A stretch of DNA of 19,807 bases, taken from the NCBI GenBank assembly GCA_012036325.1, contig JAAUPC010000016.1, positions 1-19,807 of the forward strand. The letters are read 5' to 3'. Below are positions 1 through 6,421 of this stretch, piece after piece. Position numbers and translations under genes: made by a program. Within the stretch, counting starts at the first letter, position 1; every line of letters starts with the position of its first letter. This DNA comes from Paracoccaceae bacterium (GTDB lineage Bacteria > Pseudomonadota > Alphaproteobacteria > Rhodobacterales > Rhodobacteraceae). The notes under the pieces are model-generated. The model was not told the DNA's origin. It made no database searches and saw only the letters and a list, made by a program, of their open reading frames with translations.

Positions 1-651
1 GGTGCCTGCATCCTTCAGGCCGGCCTTGCCGGTCGGCTCCATCTCACGATAGGTCGAAATCGCCTTGTTCGAGGTGGCGATCACGGTTTCGCCCGTGCCC
101 TTTTTGCCTTCGAGCAGGTCTTGCGGATCGGCGACCATAGCGGCAAGATTGCTGTTGACCGCGCAGCCGTAATTGGGGCTGAGGCCATTGCCGTAGTTCA
201 TGTCGGACTTGGCCGACCAGTCGGGGCAGCCCGGCACGCTGGCGGTGGCGCGGGTGATGACAACGCGCGCCTGACCCGGCTGGATGAAGCCCGGCGTGAC
301 CGGTGCCGTATTGCTCAGCATCAGGCCATACCGCGCCGCCAGATCGCGAACCGCGTTGGTGACGGCAGGGTTCTGGCTGGGGTTTTCAATCGCGACGCGA
401 TCCCCGTAGCGCAGGTCCATCGTTTCGAACCAGCCGTTGATACGCTGCTGTTCGGAAATCGGCAGGCCTGCCGTGGTGGTGGTGACGTCCAGCGTCATGT
501 TGGTGCGTTCCACCACCGGCTGCTTCACACTGTAAAGCGCGGTGTTGGTGGGCATCCCGCCGCAGCCGGCCAGGCCGAGACCGAGCGTCAGCGCCAAAGC
601 GAGACGGGCCACATGAACTTTGGGACGCGTGGTGTGTCGTGCAATCGGCAT
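1..651 (-). CDS. cpaD: CpaD-family Tad pilus lipoprotein, C-terminus cut by window edge
   Basis: Outer-membrane-associated lipoprotein of the Tad/Flp pilus machine, thought to help the CpaC secretin. The frame is open from the ATG at 651 to base 1, giving 217 residues with no stop, so the end lies outside the window. Residues 1-29 form a lipoprotein signal peptide with lipobox LAGC and Cys30 as the lipidated residue. The family hallmark GCPDWS is at residues 141-146, followed by an Asn-rich stretch with NYGC near 160-163 and NLAAMVADPQDLL near 168-180, typical of CpaD. It lies 19 nt downstream of the cpaC stop, so the two are probably co-transcribed. An AGAAAGG-like ribosome binding site precedes the start. 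Family assignment is confident; the role is taken from the family. Confidence 0.9.
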   Translation of the reverse strand, partial: MPIARHTTRPKVHVARLALALTLGLGLAGCGGMPTNTALYSVKQPVVERTNMTLDVTTTTAGLPISEQQRINGWFETMDLRYGDRVAIENPSQNPAVTNAVRDLAARYGLMLSNTAPVTPGFIQPGQARVVITRATASVPGCPDWSAKSDMNYGNGLSPNYGCAVNSNLAAMVADPQDLLEGKKGTGETVIATSNKAISTYREMEPTGKAGLKDAGT

Positions 652-670
652 CGTATTCACCTTTCTCACG

Positions 671-2129
671 TTAGAGGCTGAAGCCAGGGGTTGCGGCGGC
701 GGCTTCGCGCTCTTCGCGGCGGTTCTTCTTGTCGGCGCGGCGCGGTTTTTCCGGCTGCGTCGGCACGATCCCTGCCGGATCGGCTTCGCTCACCTTGGGC
801 GACGGCGCTTCCTGATCGGAAGCCACCGGGCCGGGGCGCTGTTCGCTCGAAACACCAGCATGGTTCTGGTAGCCGAGCAGCTGTTCGAACTCGTTGGCCG
901 AACGATAGCCGTCGGTCGGCAGCTTGATGTCCTTGGCGTCGACCGGCTGGACCAGATAGGGGGTGACGATAATCACCAGCTCCGTTTCGCCCTTGCGGAA
1001 TTCGCGGCTGCGGAACAGGTTGCCAAGGATCGGAATGTCCCCGACGCCCGGTGCCTTTTCCAGCGAGTTCTGCGAGTTGGCGCTCATCAGTCCGGCAATC
1101 ATGAAGCTCTGGCCGGAACCCAGCTCCACCGTCGTTTCGGTGCGGCGAGTGGTGATGGCCGGAACCTGAATGCCGCCGAACGTGATGGCGCCCTGGGTCG
1201 ACAATTCGGACACTTCCGGACGCACGCGCATCGAAATGCGGCCGTTGGAAAGCACCGTCGGGGTGTAGGCAAGGCTGACGCCGAACTGACGGTATTGGAT
1301 CGTCACCTGGCCAAGGCCTGTGCGATCGGATCGGGAATTCACCGCCAGCCAGGAACGTCGCCTCTTGCCCGGACAGGGCCGTCAGGTTCGGTTCGGCCAG
1401 AGTGCGGACCATCCCCTTGGTTTCAAGCGCCTGCAGCGCCACTTCAAAGGCCAGCGAGCCGACATCGAAGTTGACGTTCAGCGTGCCGGTCGGCCCGGCG
1501 ACGCCACCACCTGCGTCCAGCGTGCCATTCGAACCGGTCACGACAAGATTGTTGCCAAGCGCCTTGGTGACGGCCCGGTTCATCTCGGCGAAGCGGACCT
1601 TCAGCATGACTTGCTGCGTCCCGCCCACCACCATCAGGTTCGACACCCGATCCGGCGCATAGCGGTTGGCCAGGTCAAGCGCCCGGTCCAGACGTGCCGT
1701 GGACGATACAGTGCCCGAAAGCACGATCCCGTCGTTGGCGGTGCGAACTTCGATCTGTTCGCCCGGAAGGATCTGCTGGAGACGCTCCTTGAACTCGGCC
1801 ATGTCGGGCGTGACATGCACGTCGACGTTGGAGATCAGTTGCCCCTCTGGCGACAATAGCGTGAGCGTGGTGCGCCCAGGTGCCTTGCCAAGAACGTAGA
1901 TCGAGCGGTCCGACAAGGTAGAGATGTCGGCAATCCCGGGGTTGGCAATCGACAGTTCCGCGAAGGGAACGTCGCTTTCAACCACAACGGCCCGGTTCAT
2001 CGGGACGTTAAGAGCGCCGGAGGCCTGGCCCTGCAATACACGCAGCACTTCGGCGGAAACCGGCGTCATGGCCGTGGATGCAAGAATGGCACCCAGGTAA
2101 CCTGCAACTAGAAGTCGTTTCATGTTCAT
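671..2129 (-). pseudogene. cpaC: CpaC/RcpA secretin of the Tad pilus, frameshifted
   Basis: Outer-membrane secretin through which the Flp pilus exits. The start chosen is ATG 2129 (MNMKRLLVAG), because AAAGGGCAG lies at good spacing upstream; an upstream in-frame ATG at 2150 lacks this. Residues 1 to about 27 are a signal peptide. Then come the pilus N-terminal domain (about 30-100), a BON-like region (about 105-170) and the start of the secretin domain up to FLAGGEFPI. There the frame breaks, and the remaining secretin core (GLGQVTIQYRQFGV onward, with MIAGL, IPILGNLF and ELVIIVTPYLV) continues in another frame to the TAA at 671. Adding one base to each of two short runs (plus-strand CC at 1317-1318 and GG at 1328-1329) restores FPIPIAQGLGQVTIQY, the expected junction. 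As read the gene is broken; a sequence error is more likely than true decay. The C-terminal tail is charged (RRADKKNRREER). Confidence 0.9.
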
Positions 2130-2286
2130 GTGATCTGCCCTTTCGACCACGCCTCGTTAGGGTCTTGCACGCCCTTATCGCAGGCAGAATGCAGGAGGTG
2201 CAGTTTATTTGCAAGAATCAATTGGTTGGAAGGTTTTGTTGATGTGGATAAACTGCAACAGGTCGCTACGGGTTGGAAAAATGAAA

Positions 2287-2317
2287 GGGCGCGGCCCCAT
2301 ATCATGTGGCCGCGCCC
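2287..2317 (-). terminator. Rho-independent terminator after cpaB
   Basis: A perfect 10-bp stem (GGGCGCGGCC at 2287-2296 with GGCCGCGCCC at 2308-2317) encloses an 11-nt loop. On the minus strand it follows the cpaB stop by about 20 nt and is succeeded by TTTCATTTTT. It separates cpaB from cpaC, so cpaCD would depend on read-through or their own promoter. The stem is almost the same as those after the two flp genes. Confidence 0.75.
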
Positions 2318-2336
2318 GCAAAATTTCAGATCGGGA

Positions 2337-3188
2337 TCAGTCCTTGCAGGGGATCACGGTCTCGACCACTTCGCCGCCTTTGTTGGCCCGGATCGTGCAG
2401 ACCCTCTCAGGCGCAGCGACGGGGGCAACCACCACTTCCTCTTCTTCAATGCCCAGCATCGTGTTGGTATCGACCACGATATTTTCGGTAATTTCTGCCG
2501 CACCTTCGCCGACCAATGACATGGTCAGACGCCCGGTCTGCTGGGCCTGGGCAAGGCGCGCCACCTGTTCCGGGGAGGCAGCGACTGTTACCGTGCTGGC
2601 ACCAGTGCCGTCAGAGGTCTGGCCGCTGGTAAAGGCATTGTCCACCGCGATGATCTGCATGGAGCTTTCGATCAGGCGGGTGGCGTTGCCTTCCACGCCT
2701 GCGATTGCGCCGGTCCAGTAGATGTCAATAAAGCTGTCGGGCTGCACGAAGCCTTCCACCCCCGACGCGCCGACGTTGATCTGGAACGCGCGCATCCCGT
2801 CCTTCAGCTTGGCGGTCAGGTTCGCCAGTTCGCCAGGCTCGGTCACGCGGGTGGCCAGCACCGGCTCATACGCTTCGGTCGCGCGCCGAACATAGCGCGG
2901 GCCCTTGGCATTTTCAGGGAAAAGCTCTGCCCCGTCGCGGAAGATCGTTTCCGGCAGGGCCTGTTCCGGCCAGTAGATCACCTGAACATCGTCGGGCGTG
3001 AGGGGTTCGCCATAGGCAAGCTGCCGGTTGAAGACATAAACCTCAACCAGCTTGCCGGCGGCGGCGTTCAAGTCACGCTCTTGCTGCAACAGCAGTTCTG
3101 TCTGTTTGATGTAACCCTGGATCATGTAGACGGCCGCGCCTGCCAGGGCCATGCCGACGATCAGGACCAACCCGAATACTGCTCTCAT
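2337..3188 (-). CDS. cpaB: CpaB/RcpC Tad pilus assembly protein
   Basis: Periplasmic, inner-membrane-anchored Tad pilus assembly factor of 283 residues, a normal CpaB length. Residues 1 to about 25 (MRAVFGLVLIVGMALAGAAVYM) form one N-terminal membrane anchor. The SAF domain follows from about 48 to 115, including AYGEPLTPDDVQVIYWPEQALP and a VLATRVTEPGE motif. The RcpC/CpaB domain runs from about 118 to 230 and contains GMRAFQINVGASGVEGFVQPD and the VTVAASPEQVARLAQAQQTG segment. An acidic linker (EEEEVVV) and an R-V-C-T-I-R tail close the protein. GGGGAACGGT lies just upstream of the ATG. It sits between the pilin genes and cpaC, the usual tad order, and is followed by a strong hairpin terminator. 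Confidence 0.92.
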   Translation of the reverse strand: MRAVFGLVLIVGMALAGAAVYMIQGYIKQTELLLQQERDLNAAAGKLVEVYVFNRQLAYGEPLTPDDVQVIYWPEQALPETIFRDGAELFPENAKGPRYVRRATEAYEPVLATRVTEPGELANLTAKLKDGMRAFQINVGASGVEGFVQPDSFIDIYWTGAIAGVEGNATRLIESSMQIIAVDNAFTSGQTSDGTGASTVTVAASPEQVARLAQAQQTGRLTMSLVGEGAAEITENIVVDTNTMLGIEEEEVVVAPVAAPERVCTIRANKGGEVVETVIPCKD

Positions 3189-3308
3189 ACCGTTCCCCTA
3201 AGTTGCCCGTGCGCCGCGTTGCGACTTTCAGACGACAAGTTAATGCGTTACGGGCGCCCCATCAAGCCGAAGGCCGGGCGCCGCGCGTGTCAAGTTGTTG
3301 CATGCCCC

Positions 3309-3491
3309 CTACTGCAGGAACTGGCGATAGACGAGGATGGTTTCACCGATGTATTCCGCCATATCAAGGATGGCGGCCTGGATCGGTGGCATGACGAAGA
3401 CCGCGAAGACCACGACGCCTGCTGTCAAGACCACCCAATCCACCGTGACGGCGCCGGAGTCGTCCGACAAGAAGCGTTCAAAGCCGTTCAT
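3309..3491 (-). CDS. Divergent Flp-family pilin-like protein
   Basis: A 60-residue protein with the N-terminus of the neighbouring Flp pilins: a short acidic leader ending DDSG, then AVTVDWVVLTA and a single hydrophobic helix. Prepilin peptidase would be expected to cut after the Gly of DDSG. After the core it departs completely: the helix is VVVFAVFVMPPIQAAIL with a PP kink, and the C-terminus (MAEYIGETILVYRQFLQ) replaces the Ser/Lys/Gly-rich tail of the other two. It could be a minor pilin or pseudopilin rather than a major subunit; the sequence does not decide this. It lies between the second flp copy and cpaB, with GGGGTG upstream of its ATG. No terminator is visible between it and cpaB. 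Confidence 0.8.
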   Translation of the reverse strand: MNGFERFLSDDSGAVTVDWVVLTAGVVVFAVFVMPPIQAAILDMAEYIGETILVYRQFLQ

Positions 3492-3634
3492 TCCGGCACC
3501 CCGTCCCAGCGTTAAGGTTTATGCACAACGTGAACGTGCGGGCCGATTGCGGCGAAACTTTAGCCAAGATCAGACAATTCGTGGCGGATCCTGACGCCTC
3601 TGAAAGGTCAATGCTGCCGCTGGACATGAAAACA

Positions 3635-3658
3635 GCCGCGCCCGTTTCGGGGCGCGGC
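3635..3658 (-). terminator. Rho-independent terminator after second flp copy
   Basis: A 9-bp stem (GCCGCGCCC at 3635-3643 with GGGCGCGGC at 3650-3658) has a 6-nt loop. On the minus strand it is followed by TGTTTTCATG. It lies about 22 nt past the flp stop, so it probably limits transcription to a short, abundant pilin mRNA. The stem matches that of the first flp copy, consistent with duplication of the gene together with its terminator. Confidence 0.7.
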
Positions 3659-3680
3659 CGTCAGGACCTTGAAGGTCAGA

Positions 3681-3878
3681 TCAAGGGGTGCCGGAGGCTT
3701 TCATCTTGGAACCGGCCTTGGAGACTTCCGAGCCGATGTCCGATGCGAGGGTCGAGATGGCCGGCTGGATGAACGTGAAGACAAGCAGACCCAGGCCAAC
3801 GATCGCGGCGGTCAGAACCACCCAGTCAACGGTCACGGCGCCGGTTTCGTCATTCAGGAAAGCGGAGAAGTTGGTCAC
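3681..3878 (-). CDS. flp: Flp/Fap-type major pilin, second copy
   Basis: Small type IVb pilin, 65 residues from the chosen start. The leader (TNFSAFLNDETG) should be cut by prepilin peptidase after Gly, giving a mature N-terminus AVTVDWVVLTAAIVGLGLL that is one membrane/assembly helix. The tail is hydrophilic (SEVSKAGSKMKASGTP). I chose GTG 3878 rather than the in-frame ATG at 3884. AAAGGAT aligns exactly with the site upstream of the sister gene's ATG, and 3878 then has the same spacing and length, whereas 3884 is too close to it. It differs from the sister pilin at only three positions other than the start codon. Mature positions 5-6 are Asp-Trp where Flp pilins usually have Glu-Tyr. Confidence 0.88.
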   Translation of the reverse strand: MTNFSAFLNDETGAVTVDWVVLTAAIVGLGLLVFTFIQPAISTLASDIGSEVSKAGSKMKASGTP

Positions 3879-3969
3879 TGTCATATCCTTTATAAGGGCG
3901 TTTTGAAGTCATGCGATCTGGCCGTGGCAGCTTGCAGCATTCGTCCAGTCACCTGCGATTCTGTTGGTG

Positions 3970-3980
3970 AATCGTGGCAT
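3970..3980 (-). promoter_or_regulatory. Shared 11-bp motif upstream of second flp copy
   Basis: The plus strand reads AATCGTGGCAT (minus strand ATGCCACGATT), about 92 nt upstream of the pilin start. The identical 11-mer lies upstream of the first flp copy at 4395-4405. A one-mismatch version in the corresponding orientation precedes the divergent transglycosylase at 4552. A GGTTAAAG element follows at 3991-3998. It may be a promoter element or activator site, but it could also simply be left over from duplication. Confidence 0.35.
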
Positions 3981-4045
3981 TTTAGGGACCGGTTAAAGAA
4001 GTTCCTTTGTCCTTAACGGAATAATGGTAACTGCTGAAATGAAGA

Positions 4046-4073
4046 CGGCCGCGCCCTTGTCGGGGCGCGGCCG
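4046..4073 (-). terminator. Rho-independent terminator after first flp copy
   Basis: An 11-bp stem (CGGCCGCGCCC at 4046-4056 with GGGCGCGGCCG at 4063-4073) encloses a 6-nt loop. On the minus strand it is followed by TCTTCATTTC. It lies about 25 nt after the flp stop. It should give a short pilin transcript and separate the two pilin copies transcriptionally. Confidence 0.7.
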
Positions 4074-4098
4074 CGCTGACCATTCAGGTCAGATCAGA

Positions 4099-4296
4099 TC
4101 ACGGGGTGCCCGAAGCCTTCATCTTGGAACCGGCCTTCGAGATTTCCGAGCCGATGTCCGAAGCCAGGGTCGAGATAGCCGGCTGGATGAAGGTGAAGAC
4201 CACCAGGCCCAGGCCGACGATAGCGGCGGTCAGAACCACCCAGTCAACGGTCACGGCGCCGGTTTCGTCGTTCAGGAAAGCGGAAAACTTGGTCAT
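4099..4296 (-). CDS. flp: Flp/Fap-type major pilin, first copy
   Basis: Structural subunit of the Flp (Tad) pilus, 65 residues. It has a short leader MTKFSAFLNDETG with predicted prepilin-peptidase cleavage after Gly13. The mature helix begins AVTVDWVVLTAAIVGLGLV and is followed by a hydrophilic tail ending KMKASGTP. AAAGGAT sits 7 nt before the ATG. It is the promoter-proximal gene of the tad cluster here, transcribed away from the divergent lytic transglycosylase, and ends at a strong hairpin. It is 62/65 identical to the copy downstream when the start residue is taken as Met, so the pair is a recent or homogenised duplication. Mature residues 5 and 6 are Asp-Trp rather than the usual Glu-Tyr. 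Confidence 0.9.
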   Translation of the reverse strand: MTKFSAFLNDETGAVTVDWVVLTAAIVGLGLVVFTFIQPAISTLASDIGSEISKAGSKMKASGTP

Positions 4297-4394
4297 ATTC
4301 AGATCCTTTGCAAGGGCGTTACGAGTTTCACAACCGCTTCGGCTTGGCCTTGTTCTGCGCCGCTTCCGTTCGGTATGGGTGCATATAGCCCCCC

Positions 4395-4405
4395 AATCGT
4401 GGCAT
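4395..4405 (-). promoter_or_regulatory. Shared 11-bp motif upstream of first flp copy
   Basis: AATCGTGGCAT on the plus strand, identical to 3970-3980 and about 100 nt upstream of the pilin start. It is conserved although the surrounding leader has diverged between the two flp copies, which favours a function. No known regulator is assigned. Confidence 0.35.
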
Positions 4406-4551
4406 CAGTTTGGACAGCATTCAGAGAATCTGCAGCGGGTTAAAGATTCCTTCAGGAACTTTATAAACCATTGATTTACAATATTAAAAATCTTTACCTT
4501 ATAGTCATCCCGCTGCGGTAGGGCGTGGTTTCTGTGTCAATTCTGGCGGAA

Positions 4552-4562
4552 ATGCCATGATT
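4552..4562 (+). promoter_or_regulatory. Near-copy of the flp motif upstream of the transglycosylase
   Basis: ATGCCATGATT on the plus strand, one mismatch from the minus-strand form ATGCCACGATT seen before both flp genes. It lies about 80 nt upstream of its gene, in the same orientation relative to transcription. If real, it links control of the transglycosylase to the pilins. A single near-match may be chance. Confidence 0.25.
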
Positions 4563-4641
4563 TGACGTTGAAAGTGCTGGCCCGTGGGGCGCGAAACTGC
4601 GATTCTTCCTCAAAACATAATAACGAGCAGGCATCCGCCCC

Positions 4642-5499
4642 ATGTGGCCATACCCCAGGTTCATCGCAGTGATTCTCTGCGCCGTCGCCCCTTGGGGCGC
4701 CGCGGCTGAGGATTTCAACTTCAAGCGCGTCAAGGTGGGCGAGGGCCTGCCCGGCAAGCGCATCACCGTGCAGATCGACCCCGAAGAGCAAGCTCGCTAC
4801 ATTGCGGCGCTTCCCAAGGTCGATCCAAATCCCGAAAGAACCGAAGAGGTGGCCGCGCCCAAGCCGGATGGGGCAGACGGTTCCCCGGGCGAGGCTCCGG
4901 CCTCGTCCTATGCCTGGTTCTGGGACACGGTGCCGCCGGGGCTGAACGACGCTTCCGGGCGCTTTGATCTGGCCCTTACAACGCTGTCGCGCGGCCCGGA
5001 TGGCGCAGCGGTGCGCGCGCCGCGGTTGCAGGCGATGCAAGGCGTGGCCGAAACCTACGGGACCGAGATCCTGAAAGCCACGATCGGCACCGATGTGTCG
5101 CCTGCCTTGGTGCTGGCGGTGATCGGCATCGAAAGCGCGGGCCAAAAGGACGCGGTCAGCCATGCGGGCGCGGTGGGCCTGATGCAGCTGATCCCCGCCA
5201 CGGCAGAGCGGTTTGGCGTGACGGACTCCACCGATCCCGCGCAGAACATCAAGGGTGGTGTCGCCTATCTGGACTGGCTTCTGGATGAGTTCGACAATGA
5301 CCCGGTGATGGCACTTGCGGCCTATAACGCTGGCGAGGGCGCGGTGAAGGCCAACCAGGGCGTGCCACCCTATGCCGAAACCCGCGACTATGTGCCGAAA
5401 GTGCTGGCAGCCTGGCAGGTGGCGCAAGGCCTGTGCCAAAGCCCGCCGCAACTGGTGACGGACCCTTGCGTGTTCAAGATCATCTCAGCGGGCCTTTAG
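4642..5499 (+). CDS. Secreted lytic transglycosylase (SLT domain)
   Basis: Cleaves the MurNAc-GlcNAc bond of peptidoglycan, acting in the periplasm. The 285 residues begin with a Sec signal peptide (about 1-22, ending GAAA before EDF). A low-complexity linker with charged and Pro residues runs to about 90. The SLT catalytic domain spans about 135-260. The predicted catalytic Glu is E164 in GIESAG, followed by GLMQLIPATA (179-188) and AYNAGEGAV (227-235), the standard goose-lysozyme-like signature. Two Cys in the C-terminal tail (near LCQSPP and DPCVF) may form a disulfide. No strong ribosome binding site is visible. It is divergent from the pilin genes and may open the wall for pilus assembly; this link is inferred from position and the shared upstream motif. 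Confidence 0.88.
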   Translation: MWPYPRFIAVILCAVAPWGAAAEDFNFKRVKVGEGLPGKRITVQIDPEEQARYIAALPKVDPNPERTEEVAAPKPDGADGSPGEAPASSYAWFWDTVPPGLNDASGRFDLALTTLSRGPDGAAVRAPRLQAMQGVAETYGTEILKATIGTDVSPALVLAVIGIESAGQKDAVSHAGAVGLMQLIPATAERFGVTDSTDPAQNIKGGVAYLDWLLDEFDNDPVMALAAYNAGEGAVKANQGVPPYAETRDYVPKVLAAWQVAQGLCQSPPQLVTDPCVFKIISAGL

Positions 5500-5514
5500 G
5501 CAGGGGGGCTTTGA

Positions 5515-5802
5515 TCAGACGAAGACATCGGCCCATTCGGGGTGCTTTTTCCGCGTCGCATTCACGAAGGGGCAAAGCGGCACGATCTTGACCCCTTCGG
5601 CACGGGCATCCGCCACCAGCCGCTCAACCATCGCCAGCCCCGCGCCAGTGCCGCGAAAGCTGTCGGGCACGCCGGTATGGTCGGCGATGATAAGGGTAGG
5701 CGTGGTGATCGAATAGGTCAGCTCGGCCTCTTCGCCGTTCTGACGGATGACATAGCGCCCTTTGGTCGTCCCATGTTCGCGGGTGACGGTAAGCTCAGCC
5801 AA
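5515..5802 (-). CDS. Small GNAT-like N-acetyltransferase (YjdJ / Acetyltransf_CG type)
   Basis: A 95-residue protein of the short GNAT-like family that lacks the N-terminal half of a normal GNAT fold. The pattern is a beta-strand N-terminus, then EAELTYS, VPDSFRGTGAGLAMVERLV (acetyl-CoA pyrophosphate-binding loop R-G-T-G-A-G), and a closing VPLCPFVNATRKKHPEW, which is diagnostic for this group. The acceptor substrate is unknown. The start is TTG at 5802, overlapping the scoB stop by eight bases (TTGGCTGA); no ATG fits, and the N-terminus MAELTVTREHG reads naturally from it. It is therefore translated from the sco mRNA. Its C-terminus approaches the convergent transglycosylase, leaving only 15 nt between them with no clear terminator. 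Confidence 0.82.
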   Translation of the reverse strand: MAELTVTREHGTTKGRYVIRQNGEEAELTYSITTPTLIIADHTGVPDSFRGTGAGLAMVERLVADARAEGVKIVPLCPFVNATRKKHPEWADVFV

Positions 5803-6421
5803 CGATCGTGCCTTCCGTCGCCGCGCGCAACTCGGCCTCGGACACGCCGTCGGCCAATTCCACGATCTTCAGACCGCCGGGCACTACATCAAGCACCCCA
5901 AGATTGGTGATGATCCGGTTGACCACAGCCTTGCCGGTCAGGGGCAGGGTGCAGGCTTTCAACACCTTGGATTCGCCATGCTTGCTGGTGTGGTCCATCA
6001 CCACCACCACGCGGCCCACCCCCGCCACAAGGTCCATCGCCCCGCCCATGCCCTTGACCAGCTTGCCCGGGATCATCCAGTTCGCCAGATCGCCCGCCTC
6101 ACTGACCTCCATCGCGCCAAGGATGGCCATGGCGATCTTGCCGCCACGGATCATCGCGAAGGATTGGGCGCTGTCAAAATAAGCCGTCTGCGGCAGTTCA
6201 GTGATCGTCTGCTTGCCGGCGTTGATCAGGTCAGGGTCTTCCTCGCCTTCAAACGGGAAGGGGCCCATGCCCAGCATCCCGTTTTCCGACTGTAGCGTTA
6301 CGTTGACCCCCGGCGGGATGTAGTTCGACACCAGCGTCGGAATCCCGATGCCAAGGTTCACATAGGTGCCGTCTTGCAGTTCCTTGGCCGCCCGCGCGGC
6401 GATCTGGTTGCGGTCCCACAT
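5795..6421 (-). CDS. scoB: 3-oxoacid CoA-transferase subunit B
   Basis: Beta subunit of succinyl-CoA:3-ketoacid CoA-transferase, which moves CoA from succinyl-CoA to acetoacetate in ketone-body and short-chain acid use; cytoplasmic heterotetramer with ScoA. At 208 residues it is a normal length. VNLGIGIPTLVSNYIP lies near residues 21-36. The catalytic Glu that forms the CoA thioester is E46 in SENGMLGMGP. GKLVKGMGGAMDLV and a TNLGVLDV stretch, both typical of the family, follow. The ATG overlaps the scoA stop by one base (TGATG), so translation is coupled. A specific acetoacetate role is inferred from the family; other 3-oxoacids are possible. Confidence 0.93.
   Translation of the reverse strand: MWDRNQIAARAAKELQDGTYVNLGIGIPTLVSNYIPPGVNVTLQSENGMLGMGPFPFEGEEDPDLINAGKQTITELPQTAYFDSAQSFAMIRGGKIAMAILGAMEVSEAGDLANWMIPGKLVKGMGGAMDLVAGVGRVVVVMDHTSKHGESKVLKACTLPLTGKAVVNRIITNLGVLDVVPGGLKIVELADGVSEAELRAATEGTIVG

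Larger units (their letters stand above)
3635..4405 (-). repeat. Tandem duplication of the flp gene unit
   Basis: Two copies of a unit of roughly 350 nt: GC-rich terminator, flp coding region, AAAGGAT ribosome binding site, and an upstream AATCGTGGCAT plus GGTTAAAG. The first-transcribed copy spans about 4046-4445 and the second about 3635-3998. Coding regions are nearly identical, while the upstream leaders have diverged and differ in spacing. This is visible directly; the approximate boundaries are my estimate. Confidence 0.7.
4297..4641. promoter_or_regulatory. AT-rich divergent intergenic region between flp and transglycosylase
   Basis: No gene is visible in these 345 bases. It must hold the flp promoter (minus) and the transglycosylase promoter (plus). 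Positions 4449-4510 are markedly AT-rich against a GC-rich background. A weak minus-strand candidate is TTAATA, 16 nt, TATAAA near 4460-4490; I would not rely on it. The motif AATCGTGGCAT lies at 4395-4405 and GGTTAAAG at 4438-4445, both repeated upstream of the second flp copy. Confidence 0.5.

Noticed and set aside
3250..3290. Possible hairpin between the third pilin and cpaB (GCGCCC ... GGGCGC)
   Set aside because: Only a 6-bp stem with a long interior and no T-tract on the minus strand; not convincing as a terminator.
4537..5451. Minus-strand open frame (304 codons) opposite the transglycosylase
   Set aside because: The plus strand has a signal peptide and the full SLT signature; the minus frame has neither.
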